Below are positions 26,594 to 37,014 of a DNA stretch of 64,000 nt, piece after piece. The stretch's first letter is position 1, and each line of letters opens with the position of its first letter. The stretch comes from Tillus elongatus (Eukaryota; Arthropoda; Insecta; Coleoptera; Cleridae). The DNA lies in NCBI GenBank assembly GCA_964006375.1, contig OZ023265.1, positions 161,398,118-161,462,117 of the forward strand. Reading direction: 5' to 3'. Position numbers and translations under genes: made by a program. The notes under the pieces are model-generated. The model was not told the DNA's origin, ran no database searches, and saw only the letters and a list, made by a program, of their open reading frames with translations.

Positions 26594-28896
26594 GGTGATT
26601 CATAAGTGGTGACCAAAAATGAAACCCCATGTTCTTTGAACAATTTTAGAGAGGGTATGTCCTATTAAAATTTTTCCTACAATGCTTCATTAAACAGATA
26701 CAGGGTGTTGAAGTTTAATTTCAAAAAATAAAATTTCCCAATTTTTTAAAAAGTCGTACATATATTTTGCTAAAACTTCGCATGTGTAGGCTGCTATGGA
26801 AGGCGCGTATTCTACCATAACAATTGAATCGGCTAATCCAGCAGTGGCGCGCGTACCCACATGTCATTGGTTATCCCTAAAAAAAACAGGTACGCCAATG
26901 ATAAATTTTCTTATTTTTTATTTTTTGAATCTTACTTTCATTCGTGAACAAAATGACTCAATTGATAATTTTCTGTACGATGCTTATTTTACGAGTAAGC
27001 AATGAATCAGGTAAGTGTTTTAGAGCACAGTTCATGATTTTTAACCAGTCGTTGTTTGGTAGAAAATCGCAATGATACACTTTTATGCCTCCATTGGTCT
27101 GAATACACGCACGACATCTTTTTTATATGGAAAATTTAATGTTTTGATAATTTTTTGTACGACGATTATCTTTGTTGTATTTTAGTAAGTAGTAGTCTGG
27201 TTTGTCAAAGTTGTCATTAAGTGTCACTTGACGTGTAGGTTAACAAGTTATTATTTTGAATAGGTGTAAGTGCTAAACTTTATAAAATTGCAAAATTTTT
27301 TACTCTTTTACTTCTTATAATGGAGTACACCTCAGAAGAGTATGCAGATATAATTTTTATCTACTCTCTACTATGCTGATGGAAATGCTCAAGCTGCTTG
27401 TCGGGAATATCAACGTAGGTTTCCCACTCGCCGTCAACCCACACCAATGGTTTTTTCTCGATCGTTTTCAAGACTTCGGCAGTGCGGTATTGCACAACGT
27501 CCTGACGCTAGAGCTAATGGTAGAAGACAACATCAACTTGAAGACGAAGAGAGAGTGGTGGATGCAGTGATGGATCAACCTTCTACAAGTACTCGGAGGA
27601 TTGCCACGCAGTTACAATATTCTCAAAGCTTTGTTTGGAGAACTCTACATCGAGAAGCCTTACATCCATATCATCGACAGAATGTTCATTGCTTTCTACC
27701 TGGAGATAATGTGCATCGACGAGTCTTTTGTGAATGGACGTTGGAAATGAACAATCAAAATATGTTATTCCCTAATCTAATCTTCTGGTCTGACGAATCA
27801 ACATTTACAAGAAATGGTATTTATAATTCTCATAATGAGCATGTCTGGCCATTGGAAAATCCACATGCAACAAGGACTCGCACATTTCAACATAGATTTT
27901 CCATTAATTTATGGTGTGGTATTTTTAACGGCTCACTGTTCATGGAAGTCCTGCCACAACGTTTAAATGGATCTTCGTACTTAGCGCTCCTAGAAAACCG
28001 TGTAGAAAACATTCTAGATGACATTCCACTAGCAACAAGAGGTATAATGTGGTACTAGCATGACGGTGCACCAGCGCATCATAGTCGAAACGTTGTTACA
28101 TGGCTACATGAACATTATAATGAAAGATGGATTGGCAGAACTGGACCAATACATTGGCCTGCATGATCACCGGACTTAAACCCACTGACTTCTATCTTTG
28201 GGGTGATTTTAAACGACTGGTCTACAGTGAACAAATAAATACACCAGAGCAGCTACAACAACTGATAAAGAATGCTTTTCGTCATATTCAAGCAACAATG
28301 AATCCTCAAGACATTAAATTTTCCATATTAAAAAGATGCCGTGCGTGTATTCAGGCCAATAGAGGCATTTTTGAACATTTATTCTAATAAATAAATTACT
28401 ATAAGCCTGATAAAAGTGTATCATCGCGATTTTCTACCAAACAACGACTGGTTAAAAATCATGAACTGTGCTCTAAAACACTTACCTGATTCATTGCTTA
28501 CTCAACAAATAAGCGTCGTACAGAAAATTATCAGAATCATTTTGTTCACGAATGAAAGTAAGATTCAAAAAATAAAAAAATAAGAAAAAATATCATTGGC
28601 GTACCCGTTTTTTTCTTGAGGGATAACCAATGACATGTGAGTACGCGCGCCACTGCTGGATTAGCCGATTCAATTGTTATGGTAGGCCTTCCATAACAGC
28701 CTACACATGCGAAGTTTCAGCAAAATATATGTGCTACTTTTTAAAAAATTGGGAAATTTTATTTTTTGAAATTCAACTTCAACGCCCTCTATCTTTTTAA
28801 TGAAGCATTATAGGAAAAATTTTTATAGGACATACCCTCTCTAAAATTGTTCAAAGAACATGGGGTTTCATTTTTGGTCACCACTTATGAATGACC

Positions 28897-28899
<3 letters not shown>
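26591..28899 (+). mobile_element. Mariner-type transposon with ~490-bp terminal inverted repeats
   Basis: 2309 bp from CAGGGTGATTCATAAGTGG to its inverse CCACTTATGAATGACCCTG. The inverted repeats run 26591-27085 and 28413-28899, ending inside at AATCGCAATGATACACTTTT and its inverse. Both flanks are (TA)n, consistent with the obligatory TA target site. The single gene lies between the repeats. The repeats are nearly but not fully identical (small indels), so this is an old insertion. Confidence 0.92.
27320..28387 (+). pseudogene. Mariner-type transposase (DUF4817 + DDE_3-like), inactivated
   Basis: ATG at 27320 gives MEYTSEEYADIIFIY, the N-terminal helix-turn-helix region of the DUF4817 type. 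A short duplication shifts the frame there (next block YADGNAQAACREYQRRFP). The main frame (27447-28058) gives ATQLQYSQSFVWRTLHREAL (second HTH), FWSDESTFTRNG with the first catalytic Asp, and INLWCGIF. It stops at a TAG immediately before HDGAPAHHS (second Asp). A second nonsense codon (TGA) falls in WPA*SPDLNP (third Asp), then a one-base deletion, then DFYLWGDFKRLVYSEQ and the C-terminal tail to 28387. The two nonsense codons look like C-to-T changes, while the motifs themselves are well kept. The spacing of about 36 residues between the second and third Asp is a little longer than in classical mariners. Confidence 0.9.

Positions 28900-28979
<80 letters not shown>
28900..28979. repeat. (TA)n array, right flank of mariner element
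   Basis: 80 bp of perfect TA starting directly after CCCTG. Confidence 0.95.
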
Positions 28980-28980
<1 letters not shown>

Positions 28981-29129
28981 CTGTGAGTCGAGTACACCAA
29001 AGGAATTCAAAGAAGTGTTCTCCCCAACAAGTCAATGGCATGATTGTTGTATAATCTTCTCGGCAATACATTTTCACTTATACCTGACGAAATGATTCAA
29101 TGAGTCATTTGTTAGGTTTTTAGAAAGAG

Positions 29130-29350
29130 CTTACTCATGATTCTTGCGAGTGGCCTTTTCCACAATTTTTGAGAATTAACTTTTCACCGTTTTTGAAAAC
29201 GTCGCTTTCCGCCATTTTTGGGAATGGTCTTCATATAATTTTTGAGAATCGCAATCTCCCTTCTTGCGTTTTTTGAGATACTTTTTTTTATAAATCCTTT
29301 TGTATGATTTTTAGAATGGCTATTCACATGATTTTTGTAATGGCTTTTGC
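29130..29350. repeat. Degenerate tandem repeat, TTTTTGAGAAT-type, part 1
   Basis: Repeated short units of the form CACAATTTTTGAGAATnnC followed by TTTTTC. Related to the longer block at 30.08-31.41 kb. Confidence 0.6.
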
Positions 29351-29479
29351 CTTAACTTTTGTCAGAGTCTAAAGAAGAATCTTGGGGCGTAGTTCACGGC
29401 TAATGCTTTCTTTTCCATTTTGGAAATTAATATAAACTGATACATTTTTTACATTACCTCTATTTAGCATTTTATTTTT

Positions 29480-29629
29480 TCCACTTAAGATTTTGCCTTC
29501 AAAAAATGTTATTTATTTATTTTTTTTACAATAAAATCTGCCCAAAATAACGAACTACAACATTGTAGTTTTGCTTATAAATGTTTTATGCCAGTGATAA
29601 TAAAGTAAATCTGGCCGTAGATAATCATT
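29480..29629 (+). repeat. Dispersed repeat split by a SINE
   Basis: TTTTTTACAATAAAATCTG, then CAACATTGTAGTTTTGC, then AAATCTGGCCGT match 33225-33345 (TTTTACAATAAAGTCGG, CAACATTGTAATTTCACC, AAACCTGGCCGT). After the SINE, the continuation TATGTTATATTATAG also matches the second copy. Confidence 0.7.
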
Positions 29630-30032
29630 AAGAGCCTCGGTGGTTCAGTGGTAAGAACGTGTGCCTCCGAACCCAAGGGTACTGGTTTGATCCCAGTTCC
29701 CACTTTTCCAGTACATACCATACAATTAACATCAACCGAGGTTGTGGCATTGAATTTGAGCAAGTTGAATGTCTGCACGTTCCGCCCTTCGGAGGGAGCG
29801 TAAAGCTAACGGTCCCGTGTCCATGCGATGTTGGGCACGTTAAAGATCCCTACCCTCCAGCGAAAAGGGGTTCGGCAACATTTGCAGGATAGTGAGGTGA
29901 AAATGCCCCCTGGCGTCGGTGATGGGCCTTAGTAGCGGAAATAGACCGACGTTAAAGAAACAAAACACACATGCACGGATGCACGAACACACACGCACGC
30001 GCTCACACACACACACACACACGCACGCGCGC
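29630..30032 (+). repeat. tRNA-derived SINE, complete copy with target-site duplication
   Basis: The head GCCTCGGTGGTTCAGTGGTA carries a Pol III A box and GGTTTGATCCC a B box. The body contains GGCACGTTAAAGATCCC, GGGGTTCGGCAACATTTGC and GGCGTCGGTGATGGGCC, closing GACGTTAAAGAAAC, with a CA/CG-rich simple tail. It is flanked by GATAATCATT (29620-29629) and GATAATTATT (30033-30042), a 10-bp target-site duplication with one difference. It is inserted in a dispersed repeat whose empty counterpart is seen at 33.3 kb. Transcription would be by RNA polymerase III from the internal boxes. Confidence 0.9.
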
Positions 30033-30074
30033 GATAATTATTGTATGTTATATTATAGATATAGTATTTTTACC

Positions 30075-31410
30075 CTTTTTGCACAATTTTAGAGAATGAT
30101 TTTTTCACGATTTTTGAGAAAGCCTTTTTCCACGATTTTTAGAATTGCGTTTTCTACGATTTTGAAAATCACGTTTTTACGATTCTAAGAAAAGTTTTTT
30201 TATACGATATTTTGAAGGTCTTTTTCAGAATTGTTGAGATCTTTGCCACAATTTTGGGATGAATCACTTTTTCGTTATTTTTGAGAAAAGCTTCTTTCAC
30301 GATTTTTAGAAAAAGATTTTCCAGAATTCTTAACAAAGGATTTTTGTGACTTTTTATATTAATAAAACTGGCCTTTTTACGACCTTTGAGAGTAGCCAAT
30401 TTCATAATTTTTTTGAATCACTCATGATTTATGAAAAATATCTTCTACGATTTTTTTCAGAATCTGCTTTTCACGATTTTTGAGAGTGATCTTATGAAAA
30501 TCACCTTTTAGTCATTTTTGATCAAGGCCTATTCCCTATTTTTTCAGAAAAACATATTCACGTTGTATGAAAAAGGTTTTCCCTATGATTTTCGAGAATA
30601 ATCTTTTCTTCGATTTTCTAGAATCACCTTTAACGATTTTTGATTTAAAAAAATTCTAGGTTTTTGAAAAACGCCTTTTTTGACATTGTTTGAAAATGAC
30701 CTTTTAATGAAAATGGCATTTTCGCGATTTTTGAAAAGGCCTTCTTGAGAATAGGCTTTTCATGTTTGTCCACGAATTTAAGGAAAACATTTTCCAGGAT
30801 TCTTGGAACCGGACTTTTTTACTATTTAGTATGACTGTTTAACTATTTAAAAAAATTGTCTTTTTACAATTTTTAAGAATGGCCTATTCCGTGACTTTGA
30901 GAATGTTTTTTTTCATGATCTATGAAAAATGTCTAATTTTCGAAAATGATCTTTTCCGCAATTTTCGAGAATCTCTTTTTTAGCACTTTTAAAAAAAGCT
31001 TTTTTCACGATTTTGCTCTTTTCACAATTTTTGAGAATCGCTTCTTCACATCTCTAAGAATTGCTATTTCACGATTTTTAAGCATATCTTATTTCATATT
31101 TTTTGCGAATAACCTCTTTATGTTTTATGAAAATAGCTTTCTCTCTGACATTTTTCTTCTATTTTCGAGAATCATCTTTTAACGATTTTTGAAAGGCCTT
31201 TTCCATAGCTTTTAAAAATGACCTCTTCGAGATTCTTTTTGAGGACCCTCTCGATTAATGGCTCTTTCGCGATGTTTGTGAAAGGCGTTTTCCACGATTA
31301 TTGAAAATGATCTTATTCCAATTTACAAACAAGAAATTTACCGTAAATTTTGAGAAAAGCTTTTACCACATCTTTTGACAATTACTTTTTCCTTAATTGT
31401 AAAAAAGACT
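30075..31410. repeat. Degenerate tandem repeat, TTTTTGAGAAT-type, part 2 (about 1.3 kb)
   Basis: Dozens of diverged units, roughly 25-35 bp, of the form CACGATTTTTGAGAAnnnCnTTTT. The motif recurs throughout with no sharp period, as in an old decayed minisatellite. The short ORFs inside are composition artefacts. Confidence 0.65.
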
Positions 31411-31475
31411 GAAGTGGTTTAATGAGCGCCCAGTGATTAACATTAATAATAATATTTTTATTGTTAATTTAACTT

Positions 31476-32915
31476 ATACAACCCGTCCCCAAGAAAGGAT
31501 CCAAAGCGCTTCCTATCAACTACAGGCCTATTTCTCTCCTTTCAGTCGTCTCTAAAGTGATCGAAAAGTATATAAACACCGAATAACTAAAATTTCTTGA
31601 AAAACACAGTCTAATCCACGACAGGCAGTAGGGATTCCATCAGCGCAGATCAACTGCCGACCTCCTTTCCTTTGTCACCCATTCTTGGAACAAGTCTGTT
31701 GAATTACACGGTGAATCCCAGATTGTTGCTCTAGACATACCAAAGCATTCGACCAGGTTTGGCACGCAGTGCTGCTTAATAAACTTCTGGTCTATGACCT
31801 ACCACCAAAACTCTGTACCTGGACAACAAATTTCCTCTCCAACCGGAGCATTTCTGTTGTGGATGGCCATTCCTCTAAACTGTATCCAATTAATGCAGGA
31901 GTCCCTCAAGGTTCAGCTTTAGCCTCTACTTTGTTTCTTCTCCACATCAATGACCTCCTCTCTAGCACATCCAACCCAGTTCACAGTTACGCGGACGACA
32001 GCACCCTCCACTCAAATATACAATATTCTAAGCCTATCTCTTCAGCCCAATCAGATGAGGACCGCAAACTCATGGAAGGTTCTGTCTCTGTGGATCTCCA
32101 AAAAATATGAGACTGGGGAAGTTGAAATCTTGTAAAATTCAACTCCACCAAGTCTCAGTCTTGCTTTCTATCTCATAAGAGATACACCAGCCCTAGATCC
32201 ATCACAATGAACAACCAAGTTATTCAAAGTAATAAGTCCTTTTTACTTTCTTTCTGTGGATCGAAATCTCAATTGGCACCAACATGTCCCATCAATTGCA
32301 GAAGCGGCTGCTAAGAAATTAGGTTTCCTCTTCCGGGCACGCAAATACTTTTCACCAGCTAATCTCTATACCTTATATACTTCACAAATAAGGCCAAACC
32401 TCGAATACTGCTCCCACATCTGGGATTCCGCTGCCGCTTCTACACTCGCTATCCTGGACTCCATTCAGAAGAGAGCTATACGTCTCATCGGTGACCCTAC
32501 CCTCACCCAAAGGCTGCCATCCCTTGCCCACCGACGTGCCGTTGGTGACTTCTCTCTCTCTCTCTCTCTCTCTCTTATAGATATCTGCACGGGCACTGCT
32601 CAGAGCAACTGTCTTCCATAGTTCCTCCACCTGCTGCCCCCAATAGATCTACCAGGGGAACAGAGCGAATGCACCCTTTTACTGCCCAGGTCACCCAGAT
32701 ATAGAACATCTTGTTATGCGCGCTCTTTTGTCTCGACGACTTCCAAGTTGTGGAATCGCTTTCCGGTACATGTTTTTTTTCCTTCTCCTCCGAACCTCCA
32801 AACCTTCAAGTCCAGAATTAACAAGTAGCCTCTTTCCTCCTTGTCGACACCGACGGTACGATAGTATTTATGCTGTAAGCCCTTGTGGTGTGTTGAATTA
32901 TTTAAAAAAAAAACA
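31476..32915 (+). mobile_element. Jockey/BS-like non-LTR retrotransposon, copy 3 (5'-truncated)
   Basis: Starts at TACAACCCGTCCCCAAG, the RT start block (PVPKKGSKALP, then NYRPISLLSV), continues with motif A (a frameshift near 31.74 kb in LDISKAFDQVWH), AGVPQGSALASTLF, YADDST, and LQKI followed by TGA at the position of the conserved Leu of ILDWGS. A further frameshift and C-terminal blocks follow, up to the 3' UTR near 32.9 kb. A (CT)n expansion lies at 32548-32575 inside the coding part. Both the TGA and the 5' breakpoint are shared with other copies (see findings). Confidence 0.92.
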
Positions 32916-32949
32916 TAATGTCTAACAATTAAGCTGTGCTTGTGCTTGT

Positions 32950-33455
32950 ATTGACATAATTTAATAAACATCCTTATCTAACACGCTTAGCTGTCAAATA
33001 TTATTTCATTTTACTGTCACTATAAATTTCTGAAAATCTCACTTCTGCAGTTCCAACACCCACCAACGATTCTACTGCAATCATGGCTATTTAACATCAC
33101 CATCATGGAAATTTATATAAATCAATAGCTGCATGTTTCATTTATTAGTGAGTCTTTTAACAATTAGCTTTCTTCTTAACCTAACTTAAATTATTATTTT
33201 AATCACATCTTATTCTTAGATTTTTCTTTTACAATAAAGTCGGTACAAAATAACAAACAACAACATTGTAATTTCACCAGTGAATTTTTCAATGTTAACG
33301 ATAAATTAAGTAAACCTGGCCGTGGACTATAATTATGTTATATTATGTATTGTGTTTTTATTGCCGGCAAACGCACACCTTGTAATTACGGCATTACGCC
33401 GCGACCGCACACAACTTACATAATATCAATTAACCAGTTGCTGTTTTTTTTTTTT
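32950..33455. other. AT-rich unassigned stretch with one dispersed repeat copy
   Basis: 33225-33345 is the SINE-free counterpart of the repeat at 29.48-29.63 kb. Otherwise nothing recognised. Confidence 0.5.
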
Positions 33456-33490
33456 TTTAGTGAATAAGCTTTAAAAAAATTCACTAATGG
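33456..33490. repeat. Isolated HINE-like hairpin
   Basis: TTTAGTGAATAAGCTTT followed by AAAAATTCACTAATGGGGG. Same hairpin as in the complete elements, but without the left core. Confidence 0.5.
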
Positions 33491-33694
33491 GGGAATTTGT
33501 GTTTATATATACAAACTAATTCAAATTCTAGCCTCACCATTGGGATCTTCTAAACCGTAAGGGATATGAGTATTGAGTATGGTTAAATTGGGGCAAAGTT
33601 GCGCGTTTTGATGCTGAACAATTATCTGAAAGAAAATTTGAGGTGACATTTTTAGTTTTTGAATTATTCGAAAAAAAACGGAAATTGTCAATTT

Positions 33695-34235
<541 letters not shown>

Positions 34236-34469
34236 ATTTTTAATTAATTAAATCGGATTCAAGAAAGTTAAAACGTAAAAATTGATTGATCAGAATGTGA
34301 GTGAAAAATACTACAAGAAATGACTAAGAAGCTCCTAGACATGTGTCTTAGTCGTCATTTTTCTTGATTTCGTTAAAATATAAGCAAAAGATCCATTGTA
34401 AATCAAAACGGTTTTATGTAAATTGTAAAACCTTGAACAATCGGATATTCCTGCTAGTAAATGCATATA

Positions 34470-34552
34470 GTGCGTAGCTCAGTGGGCTAGGTACCTGTAC
34501 ATCATATGATCGACTCCCAGATGACCAGTTCTAATCCTGGTTAGTGACTTTA
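34470..34552 (+). repeat. tRNA-like SINE head
   Basis: GTGCGTAGCTCAGTGGGCTA (A-box-like) and AGTTCTAATCCTGGTTA (B-box-like) are spaced as in a tRNA with extra bases. No clean acceptor pairing, so it is more likely a tRNA-derived repeat than a functional tRNA. No second copy was seen in the window. Confidence 0.5.
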
Positions 34553-34766
34553 CTTTTTATCAATTTTTTTAGTCACATTTGACTTTACAGTTATCTAATG
34601 TGATTGTTGTTATTCCGATGAAATTTTTGACGAGTTTTTGTATAAAAAATTATTTGATAAAGAGGAGATAAAAGTTTTAAGACTTAATTCAATTTAAATA
34701 GCATATCTGGTTGTTTGCTCTTGCCGTAACTTAGTTAAACCGTTTCATATTTAATACAGTTGTAGA

Positions 34767-35360
<594 letters not shown>

Positions 35361-35514
35361 ATAGCGTGACGCATTTCTACGGTAAAGTCCAATATAATTG
35401 TTATTATGCAAGATACGAGAAAAAATTGTATACATTACCTATAGGGTGTCTTGAGCTGCATATTATAAAATTATTTTGACAATCACAGGATGGCCCATAA
35501 GTCGTTGGTGTTAG

Positions 35515-36278
35515 TTCGCAGTCCTTTGAAGAAATATTTTTAAAATTCTACAGACGGGGTCTTCTCAATAACGATTTTTTTCTGCGAAAATTCGCCAAAA
35601 AGTATAGACTATTAAACCACAAACTCTATAACTACAAATGCTGCCAAATCATCAGAGAATGGGTCTGTTTGAAATGAATTTTCTGCAAATATTTTAGTAA
35701 AATGAAGGACAATGATGGTTGAAGCTGTAACTTAAGGCTTTGTAAAACACATTTATTATCACATTCCTTCTACATACTTCGTAGTAGTTTCAAATTATCC
35801 GTCTAAAAATTTAAAATTTTGACGTTTCAAATTGCTACTTTGGCGTTTTAAGAAGAAAAACTATAAAATTTTCGAATTAATTTTTCTGTTATTTCTTCAC
35901 CGTTTTGCGACAAGAAAACCTAATCTTTGTCTGTAATATACAATGGATCTTGCTATCCACACAAAATATTTTGGTTTTATGAATTTCTCTGGTTATCAGT
36001 GGCACCCATTTTTTTTCAATGTTATGATCTTTTTCCTTTCAACTTAGCGATCTGAATTTTGGCATGTATGGTAAGTTTAACACTGTAAACCTGAGTACTA
36101 AATTTGATTGCCATAGCTTTATTATTTTCGGTGATAACAAAATGGTTCGGAAAGAAAACCCAAAATTTTACATGAAAAACTGGTCTGTTTTTCCTGGCTA
36201 ATGAACTTATCTAAGCCACTTATAAAAGAAAGATACCTACCAAATTTTATCAAAATCGGCCCATGATTTTTGAGATCT

Positions 36279-36358
<80 letters not shown>

Positions 36359-36422
36359 AAGACATTTTTTTCAAAAGTCGGGATCTCCTCATTAGGGATT
36401 TTTTCTAAGAAAATTCACTAAA
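35515..36422 (-). repeat. HINE-like element (long subfamily), minus orientation, with (TA)n
   Basis: A reversed left-core remnant (TTTGAAGAAATATTTTTAAA) is joined to the hairpin-like ACGATTTTTTTCTGCGAAAA. The reversed right core follows, including the TATCAGTGGCACCC block, then (TA)n at 36283-36355, then the reversed left core and hairpin TTAGGGATTTTTTC/AAAATTCACTA. Together with 34.8-35.4 kb it forms an inverted pair. Confidence 0.65.
36283..36355. repeat. (TA)n microsatellite, 73 bp
   Basis: Perfect TA in the HINE-like slot. Confidence 0.95.
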
Positions 36423-36429
36423 AACCGCA

Positions 36430-37010
36430 TTGAAATTAGACTATCGATTTTGGAATCCGTGTATACTTTTAGGGCTCATCTTGAATTATAATTGTTTTAG
36501 GTTTTTAAGGAATCAGAAAACTTTTTGACATAATTTCGGATTATTTGAAGGCATAGCATAAATCGACCCACTTTTAGATTGTACTATATTTGGCATGTCG
36601 TACATCTAAAACGCACATGTAAGAGAATTAGATAGGCAGAGATTGAATTTAATTTGGTAGGTGGAGGTACAAGGTCGGCCGGAACAAGGTCATAGTTTAA
36701 TGTTCTAATGTTCAAATAGCGTGAACTTGTGACATGCATGTGCCATTAGACCATGTAGGCAACTTTATAGGTAGATTACTAGCTACTTTTATCATTCTTT
36801 AGTAATAATTATTATATTCTGCAAAAAGTTTTCTGGCTTGGAAAAAAGAAATTACCGAAAATTTAAAATTGTGAAATATATATTTTTTTGTCGACATCGA
36901 TGACTGCGGCTTTAACCCATTCGGCTATTACAACCCAATTTTAAAATGTATCCACTACTAACCATTTTTAAATTGTTGTGTTACGATCCGATCGTTTTAC
37001 AATTTGATTG
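36430..37010. other. AT-rich unassigned stretch
   Basis: No gene or repeat family recognised. Confidence 0.35.
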
Positions 37011-37014
37011 TTTT

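Noticed and set aside
27447..28058. Active mariner transposase
   Set aside because: An in-frame TAG before the second catalytic Asp block, a TGA in the third, and two frameshifts.
34470..34552. Functional tRNA gene
   Set aside because: A- and B-box-like words are present, but acceptor and anticodon stems do not pair well and the length is wrong; better read as a tRNA-derived repeat.
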